The notes beneath the pieces were generated by a model. It had not been told where the DNA came from and made no database searches. It worked only from the letters and a program-made list of their open reading frames with translations. Source: a virus. Taken from it: a DNA stretch of 28,737 bases. The stretch spans positions 1-28,737 of IMG/VR virus record IMGVR_UViG_3300009164_000269; one strand, 5' to 3'. Every line of letters starts with the position of its first letter. The stretch's first letter is position 1. The translations under genes were made by a program, and so were the position numbers. Positions 21,034-28,419 of the stretch are shown here, piece after piece.

Positions 21034-21335
21034 TGTTTGTTGATGAAATGAATGAGCAGGGAAATGAAACCAGATATCAACACTGTCATCATGGCAGTAC
21101 CAATGGTAATCAATTGTTTACTCTGCTTGCTTGATGCGCCTGCCAGCGTTTCTCTAATAAAAACTATATGTGTTTCCAGGGTTGAAACCTTGGCACCTAA
21201 TACGTCGATTCTGGTTTGTAGAGTTATATAGCGGTCTCCTAATGCTTCATAACGTTCCGCACAAAGTTCGACGTGCGCTTCAAGATTTTTCTTTTCAATG
21301 TCTGTAGACATAATTTCCCTTTTAATTCTTGGCAT
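21030..21335 (-). CDS. Coiled-coil protein with C-terminal membrane anchor, 101 aa
   Basis: After a basic start (MPRIKREIMS) come about 55 residues of heptad-like helix (YITLQTRIDVLGAKVSTLET), then a hydrophobic segment TIGTAMMTVLISGFISLLIH near the C-terminus. This plan recalls the small XhlA-type proteins that accompany phage holins, though it is found elsewhere too. AGGA stands before the ATG at 21335; an upstream TTG is less likely. A late-type TTAAATA lies about 25 bases before it. It is the first gene of a five-gene late operon. Confidence 0.65.
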   Translation of the reverse strand: MPRIKREIMSTDIEKKNLEAHVELCAERYEALGDRYITLQTRIDVLGAKVSTLETHIVFIRETLAGASSKQSKQLITIGTAMMTVLISGFISLLIHFINKQ

Positions 21336-21359
21336 GATGTTTTCCTGCAACCAATATAC

Positions 21360-21366
21360 TATTTAA
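21360..21366 (-). promoter_or_regulatory. Late-type promoter element TTAAATA
   Basis: TTAAATA (21366-21360) on the minus strand, followed by GTATA and a leader of about 19 nt with AGGA. It would start the operon 21335-19231. It overlaps the sequence just after the stop of the preceding gene. Confidence 0.5.
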
Positions 21367-21371
21367 CATCT

Positions 21372-21800
21372 TTAAGAAGAAACCTTGAAATAGGTATTTT
21401 TGAGTATGCCGTTTGTGTAGAAAACTGGATCGGGAAATGCCGCACTTTCAGATAATCCTGTGATTACGGGTACATCATTGATGTCTTTTTCTAGTAATTC
21501 TGTAGGATTAGCATCAGCGCCGAATACATCACGATGCTCTACATAAAATTTAAACTTCCAACAACGATGCGACCCTGTGTAATACGATCCAAACTGGTGA
21601 TTATTCATGGCAACTATCCTGGGATCTGTAGGCGATACTACATCCAATGGTTGTGCCCTGAGCCCAATGACTTGTAAAACTGTTTCCCAATTGCGTTGTT
21701 GATTCCTTGTCAAAGGCAGTTGCACATCATTCCTGTATACACCGGTGTTGGTAATGTCTATCAAGGTATAACCAATAAACCACATGCCTATTCTATTCAT
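21372..21800 (-). CDS. Conserved hypothetical, probably structural, 142 aa
   Basis: A strand-rich soluble protein: MNRIGMWFIGYTLIDITNTG at the start, a central FGSYYTGSHRCWKFKFYVEH and a C-terminal NGILKNTYFKV. The aromatic-rich beta pattern and late position fit a neck or tail component, and hypotheticals like it occur in aquatic T4-like phages. No enzyme motif is present. AATAAATA ends five bases before the ATG and no ribosome binding site is seen, so this too may be a leaderless late message. Confidence 0.65.
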   Translation of the reverse strand: MNRIGMWFIGYTLIDITNTGVYRNDVQLPLTRNQQRNWETVLQVIGLRAQPLDVVSPTDPRIVAMNNHQFGSYYTGSHRCWKFKFYVEHRDVFGADANPTELLEKDINDVPVITGLSESAAFPDPVFYTNGILKNTYFKVSS

Positions 21801-21805
21801 TGCAA

Positions 21806-21813
21806 TATTTATT
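21806..21813 (-). promoter_or_regulatory. Late promoter AATAAATA abutting the ATG at 21800
   Basis: AATAAATA (21813-21806) on the minus strand matches the T4 late promoter TATAAATA at 7 of 8 bases and the NATAAATA form reported for cyanomyoviruses. Only TTGCA separates it from the ATG. Confidence 0.65.
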
Positions 21814-21832
21814 TGACAATTTTTACAGCCGT

Positions 21833-21858
21833 AAAAAAGCCCTGTTGCCAGGGCTTTT
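21833..21858 (-). terminator. Rho-independent terminator
   Basis: AAAAGCCCTG pairs with CAGGGCTTTT around four bases, with extra T on the minus strand (TTTTTT). It ends the single-gene unit at 21878-22153, 20 bases after its stop codon. Confidence 0.88.
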
Positions 21859-21877
21859 GCAAACTAAGAAGTTTAAA

Positions 21878-22153
21878 TTACTTAGTTACGAATGTGCACA
21901 ATGTTGTGACTGTGAATGCGCCGATTGTAGCGTCAGCTACTGTTGGGCCTTCGACTGCAACGTATACAACGTCTGTAGTACCAGCTGTGAATTCGCTGAT
22001 GCCAGAAACTGTGTTAGTTGCTTGTAACAATTGAACTAATGTGTCAATTTGAGTTTGTGTCATGTTGGTAGCGGCACAGTTCAAAACTTGTAATGAACGA
22101 CCAAATGCACCAAAATTCTCTGATTTACCGTTAACTCTTGCAAATACTGCCAT
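21878..22153 (-). CDS. Small structural-type protein, 91 aa, single late unit
   Basis: A low-charge protein rich in Thr, Val and Ala, starting MAVFARVNGKSENFGAFGRS and ending in beta-strand-like DATIGAFTVTTLCTF. It looks like a small capsid-decoration or tail protein, and its isolated unit (own late promoter GATAAATA, AAGGA ribosome site, own strong terminator) suggests high production late in infection, as for a virion component. The exact role cannot be given. Confidence 0.7.
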   Translation of the reverse strand: MAVFARVNGKSENFGAFGRSLQVLNCAATNMTQTQIDTLVQLLQATNTVSGISEFTAGTTDVVYVAVEGPTVADATIGAFTVTTLCTFVTK

Positions 22154-22195
22154 GATAATTTCCTTTTTAAATGTTTACGCTTTCACGTATAAAAT

Positions 22196-22203
22196 TATTT
22201 ATC
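22196..22203 (-). promoter_or_regulatory. Late promoter GATAAATA
   Basis: GATAAATA (22203-22196) on the minus strand, 7 of 8 bases of TATAAATA, with a leader of about 37 nt to the ATG at 22153 containing AAAAGGA. Confidence 0.65.
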
Positions 22204-22216
22204 AAACTTTAAAAAA

Positions 22217-23296
22217 TTAGCGGGGTTTATTAAAATGTGACTTACCAAAGTTGGGATTAACTAGTTTAATAGGTCCTAAACTGGTGTGAAATACTATGCC
22301 TTCGCCACCAGGTCCTGCAGGTGTTGTTTGATTAAAACCCTGTATTTGACTTTCGAATGCCGCTTCAATTTCTACCTTGACTTCAAATATAGACTGCCAT
22401 ATTTTGTACAAGGAATCTAGACCTGCTTTGTTTTGTGCCATGTAACCAGACGCACCATCACCAATTAAATTTTGATACTGCTTGTTGTTGGCTTGTGTTT
22501 TAAGCCACACATTTATAGTGTCTTTGGTTTGTTCTGTGCGCACATGAGTAAGATATGTGCCTAGATATCCTCTGGCCACATTGTCTAGTCCTGCAACAAA
22601 GTCGTCGGCCAATGTACCATAGTTTGTAATTACACTTTGCAATCCCACAACCCGGCTTAGTAACGCATTTCCGTTGGGCAATGCAAAAGTCATGTTAATA
22701 TTAGGAGGTACCACTGCCACATTGCTGACATTGGCAAGACCTGTTTTGCCATCCCATGGGCGACCTGCAAATCCGTGCACCACAATTAGTGCAACCTTGT
22801 TGGTCATCAGGCGTCCTAGATATGAATCAGCTGGAACAGTGTAGGTAACAGTGGTAGGTTTAAAAATATAGGCGTTGTTCTTGGGTATCATTTCCTCACC
22901 GTCGGCCATCAAGTCGCCCTTGAATATGCCTGTGGTATTGCCAACGCTGGCTTCTAGGCCAGGCCATAGTGCCGCAATCTTTTCGTATAAGTTTGTGCGG
23001 TTGGCACCACGATTGACATCGTAATCTCTCCAACCTTGTGGACTAGTAGGATACACACCTTTGGCAGGCATGTACTTGTCTGTGATAAAGAACTGTCCTT
23101 GTTGATTGCGCCCGAAAAAAAGCGCAATGCCGCCATCCCATTTAATGGTGGCCGCTTGTGGGTTTCTAACTATTTCGGTCAGTGCATTGGCATACTTCTT
23201 GGCCTGTTCAGAACCCTGCAAGATACTATCTTCTGGGTGTGGAATACGTGGCCCATCTGTAATTGCTTCAGCTAGGTACTCTACAAATCGTTTCAT
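22217..23296 (-). CDS. KWDG protein: ligase-like nucleotidyltransferase candidate with capsid-targeting leader, 359 aa
   Basis: The start MKRFVEYLAE followed by A fits the T4-type capsid-targeting leader with a prohead-protease site after E10. The rest has the spaced motifs of the covalent nucleotidyltransferase (ligase and capping enzyme) superfamily: TIKWDGGIALFFG (K52, D54, G55) as motif I, FKGDLMADGEE (D128) in the place of motif III, GEGIVFHT (E332) as motif IV and PIKLVNP (K344) as motif V. It resembles an aquatic-phage family I know as DUF6267, whose function is unknown. The order of motifs is seen; enzyme activity is inferred. The ATG overlaps the nucleotidyltransferase gene as ATGA, in a late operon. 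Confidence 0.7.
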   Translation of the reverse strand: MKRFVEYLAEAITDGPRIPHPEDSILQGSEQAKKYANALTEIVRNPQAATIKWDGGIALFFGRNQQGQFFITDKYMPAKGVYPTSPQGWRDYDVNRGANRTNLYEKIAALWPGLEASVGNTTGIFKGDLMADGEEMIPKNNAYIFKPTTVTYTVPADSYLGRLMTNKVALIVVHGFAGRPWDGKTGLANVSNVAVVPPNINMTFALPNGNALLSRVVGLQSVITNYGTLADDFVAGLDNVARGYLGTYLTHVRTEQTKDTINVWLKTQANNKQYQNLIGDGASGYMAQNKAGLDSLYKIWQSIFEVKVEIEAAFESQIQGFNQTTPAGPGGEGIVFHTSLGPIKLVNPNFGKSHFNKPR

Positions 23297-24951
23297 CTAA
23301 CTACATCACTTATTTGTCTAAACCAAGCGGCAGTTCCAGGCTGTACAGTTTCAGGCAAGTTAATTATACCCTTGGCAGCATCTTGACGAGCTTGTGCCAA
23401 TTTACCTTCCCTGTCGGGGTCACTTTCCAGTGCTTTTAAGGCAGATCTGACGCTGTCTAGGGCGTTTTCTTTGGCTTTAGGACCAAATAAAACCCGGGCT
23501 ACTTCTTTGCGTGTTCTAGCTACAACTTCGTTTGTGTCTCTATTGAGAAGTTTTGCGGCAAAAGCATCAAACTTTAAATTCAAATGTTTAGCAATACTGT
23601 TCATCAATATAAACAGATGTGATCCTTTGAAGTCTGGGTCGTTGTACATGCCACGAGGACCGTGTTGATGCCAAGGTGCAACAATGTTGACATCATGGAT
23701 GACCATTACGTCTACTTGTGCTATTTTAAGTTCTTTTGTATCTTGTTCACGATATTCAACACCAATGCTGACGTTGCGTCCGTTGGCGTTGGCTTCAATG
23801 CCTTGCTTTTCAAAATGTGCTTTTAGGATCTGTTTGGCCTTTTTAACAGGATCCGGAGCATCTTGTGTGTTGGTTAGATCGATCAAGTCTTGTGCCTCGA
23901 TCATGATATCAATATCGCCTGATTGTACTTTATAGCCAGCAGAACCTATATCAGTGTGTAGGTTTTTTAGTAGTTCTGCTGGCAGTGCTTTTTTTGCTAG
24001 ATCAACAACTCCTGCAACGTCTTGTTGCTTTACTGGTGTTGATCTAGCAATGGCATTGCCACCTTCTTTTAATTGTTTCCTAGATTCGTTAGTTGTTTTC
24101 TTCGGACGTATGTTTGTTACGTTGGTGGGTCTGTTAGGGTCATTAGGATCAGGCGGAGGTGTATTATCAAATCCTGTTGGTCCAACTGTTGGCACTGGTG
24201 TATTAGTTGCCACTGGTGCCGGGTTAACTGGTGCTGGATTCACAGGTGCTGTATTTACTGGTGCCTGCGATTGTGGTTGTGGTGTTTGTACACGAGTGTT
24301 TGATTGTAGATTTAATGTTGCCGCAGACGGCACATCTGGATCCTTGCCTTGTCCAGCCAAGAACGCTTTCTTAACGTCAAGGTATCTTCTGTTCAACGAA
24401 GTCACGTCAGCTGGGTCAGCTATTACATTTGAATCTTCATCACGCCACTGCCTACTTGCTTGGTCGTACTCATAAAAATAACCATTAGGCATTTGAATAT
24501 TTGCATCCGTTTTAGGAAAAGCAAAACCTGTTCTAAGCCCTGCAGTGCCTGGTTGTGCAACCGGAGCAGCCTGTGTACTAACTGTTTGGAAATATTTTTG
24601 TGTGCTGGCTGCCAAGTAGTCGTACATGCTACGTGGGTTATCACGTGCCACGCTGGGCGGGGGTAAAACTAAATTTGGTTTATCACGGAATCTGTTTTTG
24701 GCCCAGTTTGCCATCAATTGATTTAACTCAACTGCTGTCATCTGTGGATAGTTTCTTAGATCGGCATTCCAATCAGCAAACATCCTGTCAACAATTTCTT
24801 TTTGTACTTTGCCCGAGGCCTGTGCGGCTTTTTCACCTTGGTACCCTGCTATTGCGCCTTTTACACCACCGGTCTTTAGACCTTGAACGCCTGCACCTAT
24901 TTTCCGTGCAAAGTCCAAAGGACCTTCTACGATAATTTCATTAGTTTTCAT
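23293..24951 (-). CDS. Polymerase-beta-type nucleotidyltransferase with capsid-targeting leader, 552 aa
   Basis: Three parts can be seen. Residues 1-9 (MKTNEIIVE, then G) fit a capsid-targeting leader with a prohead-protease site. Residues 10-220 form an N-terminal domain with no known match. Residues 220-290 are a Pro-rich linker with four copies of a five-residue APVNP-like unit, followed by KQLKE/GG (296/297), a second site of the protease type. Residues 310-490 form the catalytic part: DIGSAGYKVQSGDIDIMI holds GS (336-337) and the pair D346/D348, and IAQVDVMV holds D414, the three acidic residues of the DNA polymerase-beta nucleotidyltransferase fold. The substrate is unknown; the fold adds nucleotides to RNA, protein or small molecules. 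It overlaps its neighbours by eleven and four bases. Confidence 0.8.
   Translation of the reverse strand: MKTNEIIVEGPLDFARKIGAGVQGLKTGGVKGAIAGYQGEKAAQASGKVQKEIVDRMFADWNADLRNYPQMTAVELNQLMANWAKNRFRDKPNLVLPPPSVARDNPRSMYDYLAASTQKYFQTVSTQAAPVAQPGTAGLRTGFAFPKTDANIQMPNGYFYEYDQASRQWRDEDSNVIADPADVTSLNRRYLDVKKAFLAGQGKDPDVPSAATLNLQSNTRVQTPQPQSQAPVNTAPVNPAPVNPAPVATNTPVPTVGPTGFDNTPPPDPNDPNRPTNVTNIRPKKTTNESRKQLKEGGNAIARSTPVKQQDVAGVVDLAKKALPAELLKNLHTDIGSAGYKVQSGDIDIMIEAQDLIDLTNTQDAPDPVKKAKQILKAHFEKQGIEANANGRNVSIGVEYREQDTKELKIAQVDVMVIHDVNIVAPWHQHGPRGMYNDPDFKGSHLFILMNSIAKHLNLKFDAFAAKLLNRDTNEVVARTRKEVARVLFGPKAKENALDSVRSALKALESDPDREGKLAQARQDAAKGIINLPETVQPGTAAWFRQISDVVR
24205..24264 (-). repeat. 15-bp tandem coding repeat, four copies
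   Basis: Encodes APVNT-APVNP-APVNP-APVAT in the linker of the nucleotidyltransferase protein. The DNA copies are imperfect at third positions. It is a flexible spacer, prone to change in copy number. Confidence 0.7.
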
Positions 24952-25189
24952 CTTTGAGCTTTCTTATACCTCTAACAAACTTTGAGGAATCTCCGCTACG
25001 GATGCTGTTAAGTAGCCTGCGCTCGAGTTCGCCTGCAGTTTCATCGTCGTAGTTTTCCTTGATGAAACTCATCAAGTTGATTGCGCTTTGAATAACGTTG
25101 GCAGCACGACTCTCCACAAAGTTTTCTCTATCCCTGTGGGTGGGTATGCTATCCAATTCAGCCAACAGACTTTTAGTGCGTTTTTGCAA
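24941..25189 (-). CDS. Conserved small phage protein, 82 aa
   Basis: An all-helical protein with RAANVIQSAINLMSFIKENY in the centre and ELERRLLNSIRSGDSSKFVR and GIRKL near the end. I recognise this pattern from aquatic T4-like phages, where it is a frequent small hypothetical. The start is a TTG, chosen because GGAGG stands exactly six bases before it and no ATG is near. A perfect T4 late promoter lies 20 bases upstream. It heads the operon of the two capsid-targeted enzymes and overlaps the next gene by eleven bases. Confidence 0.75.
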   Translation of the reverse strand: MQKRTKSLLAELDSIPTHRDRENFVESRAANVIQSAINLMSFIKENYDDETAGELERRLLNSIRSGDSSKFVRGIRKLKDEN

Positions 25190-25209
25190 AAGATGCCTCC
25201 GTAATGTAT

Positions 25210-25217
25210 TATTTATA
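25210..25217 (-). promoter_or_regulatory. Perfect T4-type late promoter TATAAATA
   Basis: TATAAATA (25217-25210) on the minus strand, followed by ATAC. It is identical to the T4 late promoter consensus, and the predicted leader of about 15 nt holds GGAGG before the TTG start. It drives the 82-residue gene and the two capsid-targeted proteins. Confidence 0.8.
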
Positions 25218-25231
25218 CACAGTTATAATAT

Positions 25232-26689
25232 TCAGAGTTGCGAAGTCTTGAAAGAACTCAGCATCTGCTTGAGTTTGACACTTTGTACTTCTGCTGTGCC
25301 TGTAGGGGCTTGTTCCCAGGCTGGAGTACCTGTTGCACGTTCCCATTTGGGTTTGCTATTGCCTTCAAATTCATCTGCTGACTTGTTTACTGTAGTGGTA
25401 GTTTTAATTTTATCTAGCATACTGCTAGCAGTACTGCGGTATCCAGACTCCGATGACTGTGATTCGCCTGGATCTGTGATACGCATATTTTCCATGTTGT
25501 AGTCTAGATCAATCTTTTGTCCAACACCTGTGGAACTACGACTTTTCATACATTGTATTTGATACTTGCCTTTTTCTTTCATGGAACGACTTGTAAAGAT
25601 ACCAAACACATTATCTGCTGTATTGATCTTGGAGATACCACCCGAAATGTGACTGTGATCAAACTCCACTTCTTCCACAGCACTACGATTCAACTGCGAT
25701 GCTGTGACCATAAGTACACCCAGCTCTTTGGACAAGTTACGCAACTCTTCTGACACATACTTGTCTTTCACAAACAAGTCACTGGGGCTAACTTTGGCAC
25801 TCACTGGCATCAGCAAGTCCAAGTAGTCAATCATCACAAAGTCCACTGCCTTGTTGGTTTGAATCTGATACTCTTTTAAGTATGCTCTAATGTCATTGAT
25901 GTTGCTCTGTGCTGGCAATCCTTTAACTTGATATGCACCTGCACGTTTACCTACCATTTTGACTTTGAGTGCAGTGGTATCTATGTCCTTGCGAATGTCC
26001 TTGGTACTCATTGTGGTCAACATGGCATCGGTACGCAGACTGGTCAGTTCCTCACTAAGTTCCAGTGTAACATACACGCCACTGAGTCCCTGTTGCAACC
26101 AGTTGAGTGCAATGTTCATCATAACTAACGATTTACCACTACCGGATCCACCTGCAAAGATGTTGAGTTCACCACGACTGAATCCACCGTACAACAGTCT
26201 GTCCATTTGTGGCCAACCTGTTGACACTTGTCCGCCACTGTTGAAGTATTTGTTGATACGAGCTTCAGGATCAGCAAAGTAATCTGTGCCCATGTCCTTG
26301 GTCAGGCTGATCTGCACTGCATCCTTGATCAGCTTCTCCACAGGATCAAACTCACCTTTCTCCAGCAAGTCTGCCGCTGTCAAGATTGCACGTTCCAGTT
26401 CCTGTCTGCGAGTAAAACTTTCAAACTCGGTCATGAACCAATCCAAGTGCCCACTACCAAGATCTGGAACTATTCTCAGTTCTGTGCCTGTCACTGCTTT
26501 AATTTGATCCACAGTGGGCAATGTTTTGTATTGGTCGGAATGTTTGGCCAAGAACTTGGCACATTCTCTAAGACTGCGATCAAAGTTTTCAGGATTGTAA
26601 ATGTTCTGCACACGCACGAAACTCTGTGCGTCAGTTAACATGATTTCCAAAAACAGTTTTTGCAGGTCCGGTGAATATTCTTTTGACAT
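25232..26689 (-). CDS. Replicative DNA helicase, DnaB family (T4 gp41-like), 485 aa
   Basis: It unwinds DNA at the replication fork as a hexamer on the lagging strand. The RecA-type motor has its Walker A at GGSGSGKS (residues 180-187), Walker B at VDFVMIDYLDLL (D288), and SQLNRSA as the next helicase motif. About 140 residues of helical N-terminal domain come first; a polar C-terminal tail with KPKWERATGTPAWEQAP ends the protein. Length agrees with gp41 (475). The ATG overlaps the primase stop as TAATG, so helicase and primase are made together, as fits a primosome. Confidence 0.95.
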   Translation of the reverse strand: MSKEYSPDLQKLFLEIMLTDAQSFVRVQNIYNPENFDRSLRECAKFLAKHSDQYKTLPTVDQIKAVTGTELRIVPDLGSGHLDWFMTEFESFTRRQELERAILTAADLLEKGEFDPVEKLIKDAVQISLTKDMGTDYFADPEARINKYFNSGGQVSTGWPQMDRLLYGGFSRGELNIFAGGSGSGKSLVMMNIALNWLQQGLSGVYVTLELSEELTSLRTDAMLTTMSTKDIRKDIDTTALKVKMVGKRAGAYQVKGLPAQSNINDIRAYLKEYQIQTNKAVDFVMIDYLDLLMPVSAKVSPSDLFVKDKYVSEELRNLSKELGVLMVTASQLNRSAVEEVEFDHSHISGGISKINTADNVFGIFTSRSMKEKGKYQIQCMKSRSSTGVGQKIDLDYNMENMRITDPGESQSSESGYRSTASSMLDKIKTTTTVNKSADEFEGNSKPKWERATGTPAWEQAPTGTAEVQSVKLKQMLSSFKTSQL

Positions 26690-27669
26690 TAACTATATAG
26701 CTTTCTTTTTCTCAGCGTAATTTTAAGACCGCTTGTTTCACGTGCATCAAGAATACTCTTGAGCACAAATAATTTTCCATACTTGACCACAGCTTCATTT
26801 ATGTCTTTGCAAGTTTCCAACCATACGGGAAAACTCACAGTCCAACCATATTCTACAGCTTGGTCTATCAGTTGTGCGCCTGCACGATCTGCATCTGGCA
26901 CAACAACAACTTCTCTGGCCAAGGTATCAATTATGTCAGCTTGACGTTGACTACAGTTGTTGCTTAATACAGCAACACCATCGATGGCCATGGCATCAAA
27001 TGGGCCTTCTGCCACAATCACAAACCGAGCATCGGGACGTTGGCGATCCACATTGAACACATACCCAGGCTCATAACTGTTGTGATACTTGGGTTTCACA
27101 TCAGGATACACAGCTCTTGCAGTATAACCAACAATGCTGCCTTCCCAAGTGAAAGGCACAATCACTCGCTTGTTTAAATTATAAGTTGTTTCTGCAGTGG
27201 AGTAAAAGTCATAACCACCAATGTGTCTATCATTGATATACTTATTGATGTCAAGATCTTGGTCGGTTATTAACTGTGCCTGCTTTGGTAATGGCCTTGC
27301 TTTAAACGTTATTTTTTCTGCTGGCTCTGCTGGTTTTACAGAATTGGGAGTAACTAGTTCACGCACTCTGACTGCATCAATTACCAAGCGCCTCACAGTG
27401 TTTTCGTCTGCACCCAGCCACTTTAACAAGTTTCTAAACTTGAACCCCAACACATGCCCAGGTGTGTAGCCAGTTTTAAATCCGCAGTTGAAACAATGAT
27501 AACTGATGCCGCCTTCGCCGTTGTTTGTTACACCACCACGATTGCGAGTGTCTCTGGATTCTCCGTAATGCGTACAGCACACAGCATTGAAACTGGTCCA
27601 GCCAGATGCGCTGGTTTTGCGCCGGGCAGGAAGAAGTTGGTTAACCGTGTCTTGAATAGAAGTCAGCAT
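26689..27669 (-). CDS. DNA primase, DnaG/T4 gp61-like, 326 aa
   Basis: It makes RNA primers on the lagging strand with the helicase encoded next. The N-terminal zinc ribbon uses C31/C32-x-H34 and C59/C62 (YHCFNCGFKTG). The TOPRIM domain follows after residue 200: FVIVAEGPFDAMAIDG with the catalytic glutamate, SNNCSQRQADI, and VVPDADRAG with the DxD metal site. Length is near that of T4 gp61 (342). The ATG at 27669 lies seven bases after a TATACT box and lacks a Shine-Dalgarno sequence, so the primase-helicase message may be leaderless. Confidence 0.93.
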   Translation of the reverse strand: MLTSIQDTVNQLLPARRKTSASGWTSFNAVCCTHYGESRDTRNRGGVTNNGEGGISYHCFNCGFKTGYTPGHVLGFKFRNLLKWLGADENTVRRLVIDAVRVRELVTPNSVKPAEPAEKITFKARPLPKQAQLITDQDLDINKYINDRHIGGYDFYSTAETTYNLNKRVIVPFTWEGSIVGYTARAVYPDVKPKYHNSYEPGYVFNVDRQRPDARFVIVAEGPFDAMAIDGVAVLSNNCSQRQADIIDTLAREVVVVPDADRAGAQLIDQAVEYGWTVSFPVWLETCKDINEAVVKYGKLFVLKSILDARETSGLKITLRKRKLYS

Positions 27670-27676
27670 TTGTACT

Positions 27677-27705
27677 AGTATACACTAACACAACAGAAAA
27701 AACAA
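27677..27705 (-). promoter_or_regulatory. Sigma70-like promoter abutting the ATG at 27669
   Basis: TATACT (27682-27677), with TTGTTT (27705-27700) 17 bp upstream, on the minus strand. The -35 is weak. Seven bases separate the -10 from the primase ATG. Confidence 0.5.
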
Positions 27706-27707
27706 TG

Positions 27708-28415
27708 TTATTTGGATTTGATTTTTGCCAGTCCGAGGAATTCAAATGTTTTGAGATACATCCACCCTATGTCAAATTCAAACCATTTGCGGCTAAATTT
27801 AGAACTTGCCGGATCCAGGTGGTGATTGTTGTGTAGTTCTTCACCACCGATCCATATGCCAATCGGCACAATGTTTCGGGAATGATCACTGGTATCGCCA
27901 TTGCGGTATCCCCACCAGTGACCAACACCATTGACCACACCTGCGGCCCAGAATGGGATCCATATCATTTGGATGCCCCATATTACAAAACCCAGCCAAC
28001 CAAACAATAACAAGTCAATTAGTAACATGAGCAAGATACCCACACGACTGTGCCGGGTGTAGACGTTCTGTTCCATCCAATCACTGGGTGTACCAGCACC
28101 ATATTGCGTGACCATTTCGGTGTCCTGGCTGGCAGCCTGGTACAGGCCAGCACCCGTAAACAGCACACGCCAGAAACCGTACACATGCGGACTATGAGGA
28201 TCTCCTGTTTTTTCTGTGTATCTATGATGTTTTCTATGTACTGCTACCCATTGTTGTGTTACCATGCCTGTTGTGAGCCAGAGCCAAAAGCGCATCAAAT
28301 GAGATAATACAGGATGAAACTCAACACCTCTGTGGGCTTGGCTTCTGTGCAGATAAAGTGTTACGGATACAATTGTTAAATGTGTGGCAAGTAGTGTAAA
28401 GATAATAGCAGTCAT
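27708..28415 (-). CDS. Membrane fatty-acid desaturase, 235 aa
   Basis: It puts a double bond into acyl chains, probably at delta-9, using a di-iron site at the membrane. The three histidine boxes are all there: HRSQAH (H23-H28), HRKHH (H60-H64) and HNNHH (H195-H199), and GHWWGYRN (H166) is also typical. Hydrophobic segments lie at about 4-20, 40-55, 80-95 and 125-165. At 235 residues it is a short bacterial or viral form without a cytochrome b5 domain. The ATG at 28415 is only four bases after a GTAAATA element. Changing host lipid fluidity during infection is the plausible purpose. Confidence 0.93.
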   Translation of the reverse strand: MTAIIFTLLATHLTIVSVTLYLHRSQAHRGVEFHPVLSHLMRFWLWLTTGMVTQQWVAVHRKHHRYTEKTGDPHSPHVYGFWRVLFTGAGLYQAASQDTEMVTQYGAGTPSDWMEQNVYTRHSRVGILLMLLIDLLLFGWLGFVIWGIQMIWIPFWAAGVVNGVGHWWGYRNGDTSDHSRNIVPIGIWIGGEELHNNHHLDPASSKFSRKWFEFDIGWMYLKTFEFLGLAKIKSK

Positions 28416-28419
28416 GTAG

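Noticed and set aside
24205-24264. Short tandem repeat as a CRISPR or other array
   Set aside because: The copies lie in frame inside a gene and code a Pro-rich linker; no spacers are present.
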